A DNA stretch of 64,000 nucleotides from Agromyces sp. CF514. Its GTDB lineage: Bacteria > Actinomycetota > Actinomycetes > Actinomycetales > Microbacteriaceae. Both the position numbers and the translations under genes were made by a program. Positions within the stretch are counted from its first letter, which is position 1, and each line of letters opens with the position of its first letter. The notes under the pieces were generated by a model. It had not been told where the DNA came from. It worked only from the letters and a program-made list of their open reading frames with translations, and made no database searches. The stretch spans positions 1 to 64,000 of the forward strand of contig NZ_FOZD01000002.1 in assembly GCF_900113185.1 (NCBI RefSeq), read 5' to 3'. Shown piece by piece: positions 16,273 through 26,018 of this stretch.

Positions 16273-17376
16273 ATGAACCCGCTCACCCACCTCGACGACG
16301 ACGGTCGTGCCCGCATGGTCGACGTCGGCGGCAAGCCCGTGACCCGGCGCGTGGCGATCGCCGAAGGGCGGCTCGACACGACGGCCGAGGTCGTCGCACT
16401 CGTGCAGGGCGACGCGTTGAAGAAGGCCGACGTACTGCCCACGGCGCGCATCGCGGGCATCCAGGCGGCCAAGCGCACGAGCGAGCTGATTCCGCTCGCC
16501 CACATCGTGCCCCTCGACGCGGTCTCGATCGACTTCGGGTTCGAAGCGACGGCGGTCACGATCCGCGCGACCGTCTCGACCACGGCCCGCACGGGCATCG
16601 AGATGGAGGCGCTCACAGCGGTCGCGGTCGCGGCGCTCACGCTGCACGACATGGTCAAGGCCGTCGATCCGGCCGCGCAGACCGGCGGCATCCGCCTGGT
16701 CGAGAAGCGCGGCGGCAAGCGCGGGGTCTGGCGAGCGGATGCCGCGGGCGCGACCGACCCCTCGGTCACCGTCCCAGCCGCGTCGCCGGCCGCGGACGCC
16801 ACGGATGCGGATGCGGCCACCGAAGGCCGACGCAGTGCCATCGTGCTCGTCGCGTCGACGAGGGCGGCAGCGGGCGAGGCGCCCGATACGACGGGTCCCG
16901 TCATTGTGGATTGGCTCCGCACCCGCGGATACGAGGTGCCCGCGCCCGTGGTGGTCGCCGATGCCGACATCGGCGACACCGTGCGCGGTGCCGTCGCCGG
17001 GTCGCCGACCGTGCTCATCACGACCGGGGGCACGGGTGTGAACCCGGGCGACCGCACGCCCGAGGCGACGCTCGCGGTGCTCGACCAGGAGTTGCCGGGC
17101 GTCGCCGAGGCGATCCGGGCGGCCGGGCGCGCGGTGACGCCGACCGCAGCCCTCAGCCGCGCACGCGCGGGCATCGCCGGGCGCACGGTCGTCGTCAACC
17201 TGCCCGGATCGCGGGGCGGCGTGGCCGACGGGCTCGCGGTGCTCGACGACCTGCTGCCGCACGTCGTCGACCAGGTCGCGGGCGGCGACCACGCGGCATC
17301 CGCTGGACGCGGTGCGCCCGACCCGATCGTGCCGCCGCACCCGACCACTCGTACCGGAGGAGCCCACCATGCCTGA
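16273..17376 (+). CDS. moaCB: Bifunctional molybdenum cofactor protein MoaC-MoaB
   Basis: 367 aa fusion. Residues ~1-157 are MoaC, cyclic pyranopterin monophosphate synthase: MVDVGGKPVTRRVAIAEG, IPLAHIVPL, TGIEMEALTAV and LHDMVKAVDP, with the catalytic Asp and Lys in the last motif, then GGKRGVW. A ~35-residue Ala/Asp-rich linker follows. Residues ~190-350 are MoaB/Mog, which adenylylates molybdopterin: TTGGTGVNPGDRTPEAT and NLPGSRGGVADGL. In MoaC the usual H-P of PLCHPL is H-I. Overlaps moaE by 8 nt. moaA and moaD are not in the window. Confidence 0.93.
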   Translation: MNPLTHLDDDGRARMVDVGGKPVTRRVAIAEGRLDTTAEVVALVQGDALKKADVLPTARIAGIQAAKRTSELIPLAHIVPLDAVSIDFGFEATAVTIRATVSTTARTGIEMEALTAVAVAALTLHDMVKAVDPAAQTGGIRLVEKRGGKRGVWRADAAGATDPSVTVPAASPAADATDADAATEGRRSAIVLVASTRAAAGEAPDTTGPVIVDWLRTRGYEVPAPVVVADADIGDTVRGAVAGSPTVLITTGGTGVNPGDRTPEATLAVLDQELPGVAEAIRAAGRAVTPTAALSRARAGIAGRTVVVNLPGSRGGVADGLAVLDDLLPHVVDQVAGGDHAASAGRGAPDPIVPPHPTTRTGGAHHA

Positions 17377-17833
17377 TCGCGAGACGACCGAACGCTCCTC
17401 GACCGACGGCTCCTCCACCGAACCCGAGGTCTACGCCCGGGTCACGACCGAGGCGCTCGATCGCGACGCCATCGAGGAATTCGTGCGGTCGCCCGAGAAC
17501 GGCGCGCTCGTCACCTTCGAGGGCGTGATCCGAGACCACGACCACGGCGAGACCGTGACGGCGCTCGACTACGAGGCGCATCCCGCGGCCGAGCAGTTCC
17601 TGCGCGAAACGCTCGAGCAGGTCGCGCGGGAGACCGGGCTGCGTCTCGCGGCCGCCCATCGCATCGGCTCCCTCGCGATCGGCGACGTGGCGCTCGTCGC
17701 ATCGGTCGCCGCACCGCATCGTGCTCAGGCGTTCTCGGTGTGCGGATTCCTCGTCGACCGTATCAAGGAGCACACGCCGATCTGGAAGCGCCAGCACCTC
17801 GACGGCGGCACCACCGAATGGGTGAACCTCTGA
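17369..17833 (+). CDS. moaE: Molybdopterin synthase catalytic subunit MoaE
   Basis: 154 aa from the ATG at 17369, chosen because CGGAGG precedes it by 8 nt. A hydrophilic Ser/Thr/Glu-rich N-terminal extension of ~20 residues precedes the MoaE fold (GALVTFEGVIRDHDHGETV, LDYEAHPAAE, HRIGSLAIGDVALVASVAAP). The active-site Lys lies in PIWKRQ and the C-terminus ends DGGTTEWVNL as usual. MoaE joins with thiocarboxylated MoaD to put two sulfurs into precursor Z. Confidence 0.94.
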   Translation: MPDRETTERSSTDGSSTEPEVYARVTTEALDRDAIEEFVRSPENGALVTFEGVIRDHDHGETVTALDYEAHPAAEQFLRETLEQVARETGLRLAAAHRIGSLAIGDVALVASVAAPHRAQAFSVCGFLVDRIKEHTPIWKRQHLDGGTTEWVNL

Positions 17834-17865
17834 GCTGATCGGACGTGGGGCCGAGGAGGCTCTGC

Positions 17866-18321
17866 TCAGAGCGGTGTCGATTCGGCGCGAAGCAGTTCGA
17901 GCCGTTCAGGGTCGAAGAGCGCGACGGCGGTTGCGGACGTGACTTCGACCGGCGTCGCCAGGATCTCGCGTGCCGCGCGAGAGAGCACGTCCACCGCATC
18001 GCCGCCCATCATGAGGTCGGTCTCGGCGAGGATCTCCACGAGATCGACATCCTCGCCACTTGCGAACGGACCGATGAGTCGGACATCGGACGCCCCGTAG
18101 CGCTCGAACGCGCGGAGCAGTTCGTCCCGCCGCAGGATGAGGCGCTGGCGCACCGGCAGGTCGGTGAAGGGTCGACGTTCGCGAGTCTCCGGCAATCGCG
18201 GGGCTGCGTAGCCGGCAACCGCCTCGGCGAGGACGTGCTTCTTCGTCACGCCCAGGAAGTAGGCGAGATCGCTCACCAGCCGGTGGGTCTCGGCATCCGC
18301 TTTCAGCGAGTGTTCGCGCAC
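17866..18321 (-). CDS. Small protein with N-terminal DNA-binding-like part and nucleotidyltransferase-like domain
   Basis: 151 aa from GTG 18321 (GAGGAA upstream). Residues ~1-45 (LVSDLAYFLGVTKKHVLAEA) look like a ribbon-helix-helix or short HTH segment. The rest resembles a minimal nucleotidyltransferase: LLRAFERYGASDVRLIGPFA, then SGEDVDLVEILAETDLM with two acidic residues placed like the D-x-D of MNT proteins. The usual G-S before R/K is G-P here, so activity is doubtful. MNT proteins often act in toxin-antitoxin pairs, but no HEPN partner gene is adjacent. Converges with moaE. Confidence 0.6.
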   Translation of the reverse strand: MREHSLKADAETHRLVSDLAYFLGVTKKHVLAEAVAGYAAPRLPETRERRPFTDLPVRQRLILRRDELLRAFERYGASDVRLIGPFASGEDVDLVEILAETDLMMGGDAVDVLSRAAREILATPVEVTSATAVALFDPERLELLRAESTPL

Positions 18322-18640
18322 GTCGTTCCTCGATCTCTTCGCTCGGTTCCGACCGGTTCGGCCGGGCCCGGTGTCTCGGTGTTCGGGTGCAGACTCCGGT
18401 GCCGGAGTGCCGGAGTGCCGGGGTGCCGGGTGTTCTGGGGAGATACTCCGCCGGGATGGTCATGCGAAGGCGGTTCCTGACGCATTGCATGCGGCTCCAC
18501 CGGGCCGGCCGCCCTGTGGAGGAGCAGGGTGTCCGAGTCGTGGACGGGCACGGCGGCCGCTTCTCAGGGGGATGTCTCCCGGCGGCGTCGAAGGATTGGC
18601 CGCCCGATGGGGCGTGACGTGATGAGGTCGCGAAGCGGGG
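18322..18640. other. 319-bp gene-free stretch
   Basis: Between two leftward genes. It holds the 8-bp tandem repeat at 18399-18430 and no reading frame that I would defend. It must contain the promoter of the nucleotidyltransferase-like gene, but no clear hexamers were found, and the 3' flank of the DUF6457 gene. Confidence 0.5.
18399..18430. repeat. Four tandem copies of an 8-bp unit
   Basis: GTGCCGGA twice (18399-18414) followed by GTGCCGGG twice (18415-18430, the last two copies sharing the changed final base). Non-coding. Copy number may vary between strains. Confidence 0.7.
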
Positions 18641-18907
18641 TCAGCCGTCGGCGCGCGTGCCGATGCGTTCGGCGACCTCGCTCGCGGTGCCGGTCGTGGT
18701 GCCGCGCCCGACGGCGAGGCCGATCATGAACGCCGTGACGGGGCCCGCCGGGCGTGCGATCCCGTGGGCGACCCGACGGGTGAGGTCGAGGATGTCGCCG
18801 ACCGGGACGTCGGACGGGTCGAGGCCGAGCGCGGTCGCGACCTCGTCGACCCACGCGTCGAGGTCGGCGGGGGTGGGCTGGGAGGGGTGTTCGGCGTCGG
18901 CGCTCAT
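18641..18907 (-). CDS. DUF6457 protein linked to molybdenum cofactor synthesis
   Basis: 88 aa, soluble, helical. DUF6457 proteins of actinobacteria are small and usually sit behind mobA or are fused to it; the stretch LDAWVDEVATALGLDP and ILDLTRRVAHGIARPAGPVT is typical. The start ATG at 18907 overlaps the mobA stop by 4 nt. Function is not established; a partner of MobA is the natural guess. Confidence 0.82.
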   Translation of the reverse strand: MSADAEHPSQPTPADLDAWVDEVATALGLDPSDVPVGDILDLTRRVAHGIARPAGPVTAFMIGLAVGRGTTTGTASEVAERIGTRADG

Positions 18908-19737
18908 GCGTGCTCCTCGGTATCAGTGTCGGTGTCGGGGCCGTCGTACGGCTCGGCTTCGGTCTGCGACTCGACGTGGGTGTGGGCGTCGGCCAGCTCC
19001 GGAGCCCGGATGCCGGCGCGCTCGCGAGCGCGTTCGAGATCGGGCCACGTGTCGACGTCGGCGCCGGTGCCGTCGTCGGCGACCTCGACGAGGCTCAGCG
19101 TGCCGACGAGGTGGCGCATCGCGGCGCCGTCGGGCCCGCCCTCGAGTCGTGCGAGTGCGGCATCGAGGGCGGCCCGACCGTAGACGGCGGTGAGCCACTG
19201 CGTGCGTCCATCGGCGTCGACGAGGCAGATGCCGTCGGCGTCGATGTGCGTGCGACGGCCGGCCAGCAGGCGTGCGACGGCGGCCGGCGCCTGCGGCAGG
19301 TCGCACGCGAGCACGAGCACGTCGGGAGGTGCGCCATGGCCGGTCGGCTCGGCTCGAGGTGCTTCGCTCGTCGACCGGCGGGGTTCGGCAGAGTCGGCAT
19401 CGAGTGCATCGAGTGCATCGAGTGCATCGAGTGCATCGAGGGCGCCGAGGCCGGCGGCGATCGCCGCGACCGGGCCGCCGAAGGGCGGATCTTCGCGGAC
19501 GACGAGACATCCGGGAGCGGCCAGCGTCGACGGCCCGACCACGACGACGGTTCGGGCATCGGCCAGGCGTGCGGCATCGATCGCGACGTCGAGGAGCGTG
19601 CGTCCGCCCACCTCGAGATCGGGCTTGCTCGCACCGCCGAGGCGCGTCGCCCGCCCGCCCGCGAGGAGGACGGCGTCGAGCGGTCGCGCCGCGGCATCCG
19701 TCGTCGCGGTCGTCTCGTCGGTCGTGCTGCGGCTCAC
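18904..19737 (-). CDS. mobA: MobA-like molybdenum cofactor guanylyltransferase
   Basis: 277 aa. The nucleotide-binding start AVLLAGGRATRLGGASKPDL is the MobA signature, followed by VLACDLPQAPAAVARLLAG, with the metal-binding Asp. MobA attaches GMP to molybdopterin, giving the bis-MGD needed by the FdhF-like enzyme. A run of Leu-Asp-Ala repeats (about residues 98-115) is encoded by a 9-bp tandem repeat and lies in a surface loop before the DxxQ/P motif. Overlaps moeA2 upstream and the DUF6457 gene downstream by 4 nt each. Confidence 0.88.
   Translation of the reverse strand: MSRSTTDETTATTDAAARPLDAVLLAGGRATRLGGASKPDLEVGGRTLLDVAIDAARLADARTVVVVGPSTLAAPGCLVVREDPPFGGPVAAIAAGLGALDALDALDALDALDADSAEPRRSTSEAPRAEPTGHGAPPDVLVLACDLPQAPAAVARLLAGRRTHIDADGICLVDADGRTQWLTAVYGRAALDAALARLEGGPDGAAMRHLVGTLSLVEVADDGTGADVDTWPDLERARERAGIRAPELADAHTHVESQTEAEPYDGPDTDTDTEEHA
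19397..19441. repeat. 9-bp tandem repeat inside mobA
   Basis: Four exact copies of GCATCGAGT and a fifth with one changed base. On the coding strand they give Leu-Asp-Ala repeats. The 9-bp unit keeps the frame, so gain or loss of copies would only lengthen or shorten a loop. Slipped-strand variation is expected. Confidence 0.9.
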
Positions 19738-21065
19738 GGCGTCACCAGCACCTCGACGGCATCGCCGGGCTCGACGCGCGCGACGTGCTCTGGCACGACG
19801 GCGAATCCGGATGCCGCGGCGAGCCCGCCCGACAGATGCGAGCCCGCGCCGCCGCGGGTCGCGGGCCGCACCGCAGGCCGGTCGCCGCGCAGTCCGGGCC
19901 CGTCGGGTTCGGCACCGGCGTCGGACCCATCGACGAAGCTGACCGGCATCACCTGCAACCGCCCGGCCGGCGAAGCCCAGCCGACGGCGGCGACGGCACG
20001 AACGCGGCGCCGCTCGGTGTCCGCTCGGCCCTGCAGCGCGAGCAGTGCCGGGCGCACGAACACCTCGAACGAGACCGCGACGGCGACGGGGTTGCCGGGC
20101 AGGCCGAACACGGGTGTGCCGTCGCCGAGTCGGCCGAACGCCTGCGGCGATCCGGGTTGCATCGCGACGCGCACGAAGTCGACCGTGCCGAGCGCCGAGA
20201 GCACGCGGCGGACGACGTCGTAGGCGCCGACGCTGACGCCGCCCGTGAAGACCACGGCGTCAGCCGGCTCGCGGTCATCGAGCCACGCTCGAAGCACGTG
20301 CTCGTCGTCGGGCATGCGCACCACCTCGACAAGTTCGCACCCGGCTTCGCGCACGAGCCCGGCGAGCAGCAGCGAGTTCGAGTCGGGGATGCGCCCGGGC
20401 GGCAGCGCCTCGCCGGGCTCGGTCAGCTCGCTGCCGGTCGCGATCGCCGTGACGCGCGGGCGGCTGACGACGTCGAGCATCGCGTGCCCCGCCGTCGCGG
20501 CTGCTGCGACCTGGCGGGGGCCGAGCAGGGTGCCTGCGGCGAGCAGGCGGTCGCCGACCTGCAGGTCTTCGCCGGCACGACGGATGTGCCGTCCGAGGTC
20601 GGGTGCGCCGAAGACGCGCACGACGTGCGTCTCGTGGCCCGTCCCGCCGTCGGTGCGCTCCACGGGCACGACGGTGTCGGCGCCCGAGGGCACCGGGGCC
20701 CCGGTCATGATGCGAGCGCACTCGCCGGGCTCGAGTGCCCGGGCGTCGGACACGCCCGATGAGCCGGCAGCGTGGTCGGCGACCACGTGCAGCGAGACGG
20801 GAGTCTCGGGTGTCGCGCCAGCGACATCCGCCCACCGCACGGCGAAGCCGTCCATGGCCGAGTTGTCGAAGGGAGGCGACGCGATCACGGCGTGGACGGA
20901 TGTCGCGAGCACGCGCCCCGAGGCATCCGCGAGTCGCACGGTCTCGATCCGTTCGGCCCTCCGAGTCCGGGCGTCGGCCCGGACCTCGGCGAGCACCCGC
21001 TCGAGATGGGCTGCCACCGGGATCTGGGTGGCCGTCTCGTGGAACGCGGCCCGCGTGCTCGGCAT
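19734..21065 (-). CDS. moeA2: Molybdopterin molybdenumtransferase MoeA (copy 2)
   Basis: 443 aa. Same family as the gene at 9160-10398: SPPFDNSAMDGFAVRWADVA, IMTGAPVPSGADTVVPVE, GRIPDSNSLLL, VFTGGVSVGAYDV and LPGNPVAVAV are all present. The C-terminal domain IV is longer. First gene of a moeA-mobA-DUF6457 operon. Two MoeA copies may serve the two cofactor forms (plain Mo-MPT and bis-MGD), since mobA is in this operon and copy 1 is not; that is inference. Confidence 0.93.
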   Translation of the reverse strand: MPSTRAAFHETATQIPVAAHLERVLAEVRADARTRRAERIETVRLADASGRVLATSVHAVIASPPFDNSAMDGFAVRWADVAGATPETPVSLHVVADHAAGSSGVSDARALEPGECARIMTGAPVPSGADTVVPVERTDGGTGHETHVVRVFGAPDLGRHIRRAGEDLQVGDRLLAAGTLLGPRQVAAAATAGHAMLDVVSRPRVTAIATGSELTEPGEALPPGRIPDSNSLLLAGLVREAGCELVEVVRMPDDEHVLRAWLDDREPADAVVFTGGVSVGAYDVVRRVLSALGTVDFVRVAMQPGSPQAFGRLGDGTPVFGLPGNPVAVAVSFEVFVRPALLALQGRADTERRRVRAVAAVGWASPAGRLQVMPVSFVDGSDAGAEPDGPGLRGDRPAVRPATRGGAGSHLSGGLAAASGFAVVPEHVARVEPGDAVEVLVTP

Positions 21066-21071
21066 GCGTCT

Positions 21072-21077
21072 ACGGTA
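21072..21077 (-). promoter_or_regulatory. -10 element of the moeA2 operon
   Basis: Read leftward, TACCGT ends six bases before the moeA2 ATG at 21065, the same spacing as the leaderless promoters at 4574 and 16261. The 90-bp divergent region also contains TATCGT (21111-21116) reading rightward, which could serve the oxidoreductase gene. Confidence 0.5.
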
Positions 21078-21155
21078 GCGCCGACCTCTGGCCGCGGGCG
21101 CGTCGCATCGGTATCGTCGGCTGGAAACGGGCGAAGGTCGATCGGGAGGCAGCGC

Positions 21156-21746
21156 ATGTCATTCGTCACACGCGGATTCGGCGGCAGGTCACGTGACCGC
21201 GATGAGCGACTGCCACCGGGCCAGACCCTCGTGCACGACTTCCCGGTGCTGTCGGCCGGCCCGACGCCAGAGGTCGACACCGCCGAGTGGGAGTTCCGGA
21301 TCGTCACCGAGGCGGGCACCCACCGGTGGAGCTGGGACGAGTTCAACGCCCTGCCCGCCGAAGACGTGGTCACCGACATCCACTGCGTCACGCACTGGTC
21401 GAAGCTCGGCACGAACTGGCGCGGCGTCTCGCTCGACACGCTGTTCGAGAACGTCGAGTCGCAGTTCGACTACGTCATGGCGCACAGCTACGGCGGCTAC
21501 ACGACCAACGTCCCGCTCGACGAGCTGCTCGACGGCCAGGCGTGGGTCGCGACCGAGTTCGACGGCGAACCGCTCGATCCGGAGCACGGCGGCCCCGCGC
21601 GGCTCATCGTGCCGCACCTGTACTTCTGGAAGAGCGCGAAGTGGGTGCGCTCGCTCGTGATGATGCCCCGCGACGACCCCGGATTCTGGGAGCAGAACGG
21701 CTACCACATCCACGGCGACCCCTGGCAGGAGGAGCGGTACTGGTGA
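21156..21746 (+). CDS. Sulfite-oxidase-family molybdopterin oxidoreductase
   Basis: 196 aa from ATG 21156 (GGGAGG upstream). Single molybdopterin domain of the sulfite oxidase/MsrP fold, without heme or dimerization domain. The molybdenum-ligand Cys is C77 in TDIHCVTHWSKLG; AHSYGGYTTNVPLDEL and PARLIVPHLYFWKSAKWVR are typical. No Tat signal, so it should be cytoplasmic. The next gene, a flavin reductase, overlaps by 4 nt and is its likely redox partner. Substrate unknown (an oxidized sulfur or nitrogen compound is plausible). Confidence 0.9.
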   Translation: MSFVTRGFGGRSRDRDERLPPGQTLVHDFPVLSAGPTPEVDTAEWEFRIVTEAGTHRWSWDEFNALPAEDVVTDIHCVTHWSKLGTNWRGVSLDTLFENVESQFDYVMAHSYGGYTTNVPLDELLDGQAWVATEFDGEPLDPEHGGPARLIVPHLYFWKSAKWVRSLVMMPRDDPGFWEQNGYHIHGDPWQEERYW

Positions 21747-22570
21747 TCGGTCGCGCCACGGTCCCGCGGTCGGGATGGCACACGGCCACGGTCGCTGCGA
21801 ACACCCCCGAGACGACGTCGGCGGCGCGCCTCGACCTCGACGTCGAGGGGTGGCCCGGGAACGCCGCGGGCCAGCACCTCGACGTGCGGCTCACCGCGCC
21901 CGACGGGTACTCGGCGACCCGCTCGTACTCGATCGCCTCGTCGGGACCGGCGACCGGTGAGGCCACGCGCGTCGTGCTCGCCGTCGACCGGGTGCCCGAC
22001 GGCGAGGTGTCGCCGTTCCTCGTCGACGAGGTGCGTGCAGGCGACCGGTTCGAGGTGCACGGGCCGCTCGGCGCCTTCTTCGTGTGGCAGGCGGCCGGTG
22101 GGGCGGATGTCGCGAGCGGGCCCGGTGCGGCCGGTGGGGAGGATGCCGCGGACGGGCCCCGGGCGACGGCTCGCCCCGTGCAGCTCATCGCCGGCGGCTC
22201 AGGCGTGGTGCCGCTCGTGGCCATGGCGCAGGCCCACGCCGACGCAGCCGACGCCACCCCGTTCCGCCTGCTCTACTCGGTGCGCAGGCCCGCCGACGTG
22301 TTCTTCGCCGACGAGCTCGAACGGCTGGCCGGGGCATCCGCGCCGTTCCGCCTCGACCTCGTCTACACGCGCGAGGCGCCCGCGGGCTGGCCGACCCCGC
22401 CGGCTCGCATCACGCGCGAGGTGCTCGCCGATGCCGTGCTCCCGGCATCCGATGCCCCGCTCGTGTACGTGTGCGGTTCGACCGGGTTCGTCGAGCGGGT
22501 CGCTGCATGGCTCATCGAGCTCGGGCACGACGCCCGGGCCATTCGCACCGAACGATTCGGAGGCACCTGA
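21743..22570 (+). CDS. Ferredoxin-NADP+ reductase-like flavoprotein
   Basis: 275 aa from the GTG at 21743 (AGGAGG before it). FAD motif TRSYSIASSGP, then the NAD(P) domain with LIAGGSGVVPLVAMAQ, FRLLYSVRRPADVFF and VYVCGSTGFVERVAAWL; ends ERFGGT as usual. No [2Fe-2S] domain is attached, so electrons pass from NAD(P)H via FAD to a partner, presumably the molybdoenzyme encoded just upstream. A Gly/Ala-rich loop near residue 120 is variable sequence. Confidence 0.9.
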   Translation: MIGRATVPRSGWHTATVAANTPETTSAARLDLDVEGWPGNAAGQHLDVRLTAPDGYSATRSYSIASSGPATGEATRVVLAVDRVPDGEVSPFLVDEVRAGDRFEVHGPLGAFFVWQAAGGADVASGPGAAGGEDAADGPRATARPVQLIAGGSGVVPLVAMAQAHADAADATPFRLLYSVRRPADVFFADELERLAGASAPFRLDLVYTREAPAGWPTPPARITREVLADAVLPASDAPLVYVCGSTGFVERVAAWLIELGHDARAIRTERFGGT

Positions 22571-22827
22571 TGCAGCACCTCGACGGCAACGCGCTCGCCG
22601 GAGCGCTCGCCGAGTTCTTCTCATTCGACGTGACGACGGCCATCGCCAGATGCAACGGATGCGGCGCGACCGACGAGTTCGCACGCGCGCTCGTCTACAC
22701 GAGTCCTGCGGGCACCGTCGTGCGCTGCCCGTCGTGCGACCACGTGCTCGCCACGCTCGTCGAGTCGGGCGACCGTGCCTGGCTCGGGTTCAGCGGCGTG
22801 AGCGCGCTCGAGGTGCGGCGGGCCTGA
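22570..22827 (+). CDS. DUF6510 zinc-ribbon protein
   Basis: 85 aa. Two CxxC pairs (CNGCG and CPSCD) about 30 residues apart form a zinc ribbon. DUF6510 genes regularly follow the molybdenum oxidoreductase and flavin reductase genes seen here, and this start shares one base with the reductase stop (TGATG). Probable small subunit or assembly factor of that enzyme; not proven. Confidence 0.83.
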   Translation: MQHLDGNALAGALAEFFSFDVTTAIARCNGCGATDEFARALVYTSPAGTVVRCPSCDHVLATLVESGDRAWLGFSGVSALEVRRA

Positions 22828-22846
22828 GCCCGCGGCCCGCACCGCG

Positions 22847-24165
22847 TCAGGCGACCTGTTCGCCTTCGGCCCACACCCGCCGCACGAGCGGCACGCCGGG
22901 TCGGTAGGCGAGGTGCACGTGGCTGGGCGCGTCGAGCTCGACGAGGTCGGCCCGCGCGCCCGGACGGATCGCGCCGACATCCGTTCGACGCAGGGCCAGC
23001 GCGCCGCCCGCGGTCGACGCCCAGAGCGCCTCGGCGGGCGTCAGGCCCATGTCGCGTACCGCGACCGCGATGCAGAACGGCAGCGAGCTCGTGAAGCTCG
23101 ATCCGGGATTGCAGTCGCTCGCGAGCGCCACGACGACCCCGGCCTCGAGCAGGCGGCGCGCGTCGGGGTAGGGCTGCCGGGTCGAGAACTCGACGCCGGG
23201 CAGCAGCGTGGCCACGGTGTCGGATGCCGCGAGGGCCGCGACATCCGCATCGCTCAGGTAGGTGCAGTGGTCGACGGATGCCGCGCCGAGGTCGACCGCG
23301 AGGCGGACCCCCTCGCCGGGGCCGAGCTGGTTGCCGTGCACGCGGATGCCGAGGCCCGCCCCCGCCCCCGCCTCGAGCACTCGTCGCGACTGCTCGGGCG
23401 TGAACGCGCCGCGCTCGCAGAAGGCGTCGACCCATCGGGCGTGCGGGGCGCAGGCGTCGAGCATCTCGCCGACCACGAGATCGACGTAGGCGTCGGACGC
23501 CCGAGCGGCCGCCTGGGCCGCCGCCTCGGGAGTCGAGCGGTCGCCGAAGCGCGGATCCTCGCGGAACTCGAACGGCACGACGTGCGCGCCCAAGAAGGTG
23601 ACCTCGTCGGTGACCTCGCGGGCGAGGCGCACCAGCCGCTCCTCGTCGGCGACGCTCAGGCCGTAGCCCGACTTGATCTCGAACGTCGTCGTGCCCTGCG
23701 CGTGCAGCTCGGCGACGAAGTCCGTGAGGCGGGCACGCAGCTCGTCATCGGTCGCCGCGCGTGTCGCCGCGACGGTCGAGCGGATGCCGCCAGCCTCGTA
23801 TGCCGCTCCGGACATGCGCGCCGCGAACTCCTCGGCGCGATCGCCGCCGAACACGAGGTGCGTGTGGCTGTCGACGAATCCCGGGATCACGGCGCGGCCG
23901 CCGAGGTCGACGACCTCGACGTCGGCATCCCACAGGGTGCGGTGCTCCTCGCCCTCGCGTCGCTCCTCGCGTTCGTGCCGCAGTTCGTCGTGGTGGGCGG
24001 GCTCGTGCGCCGCGGAGCCCACCCAGACGATGAGGCCGTCCTCGACGAGCACCGCGGCGTCGCGCACGATGCCGAGCGGCCCGCCGTTGCGATCGGGGGC
24101 CGGGTCGTTCGTGACGAGCTCGCCGATGTTCGTCAGCAGCATCCGTCGCATCGCACCGCCGTCGC

Positions 24166-24169
<4 letters not shown>
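22847..24169 (-). CDS. hutI: Imidazolonepropionase
   Basis: 440 aa, amidohydrolase fold. HutI opens the ring of 4-imidazolone-5-propionate, the third step of histidine degradation. Zinc site: [12 protein letters not shown] (HxH), HGNQLG and DHCTYLS, with ASDCNPGSS supplying the Asp; [10 protein letters not shown] binds substrate. A highly charged insertion of ~25 residues ([20 protein letters not shown]) at positions ~57-80, in the N-terminal beta domain, makes it longer than usual (about 400 aa). The start overlaps the hutU stop by 4 nt, and the two form an operon. It converges with the DUF6510 gene. Confidence 0.94.
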
Positions 24170-25872
<1,703 letters not shown>

Positions 25873-25926
25873 GTTCCGATGCTCGCTCACGCGATCGAGG
25901 GCGACAACGGATGCCGCGTGGAGGTC

Positions 25927-25942
25927 GTCCGGGATCCCAGAC
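25927..25942. promoter_or_regulatory. hut operator copy 2 (upstream of hutU)
   Basis: GTCCGGGATCCCAGAC, one mismatch from a perfect palindrome. Its near edge is 54 nt from the hutU ATG and its centre about 62.5 bp upstream of it. See copies at 4515 and 46588. Confidence 0.82.
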
Positions 25943-26018
25943 GTGGTGGATGAGCAGAGGAACGGGACGACTCGCTCGTCGACCGGCGACGCGGCCGGCT
26001 CGGGTGCGGCGAAGAGGC

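Noticed and set aside
19390-19445. Start of a CRISPR array, because of the regular repeat
   Set aside because: The units are 9 bp without spacers, and they are in frame inside mobA.
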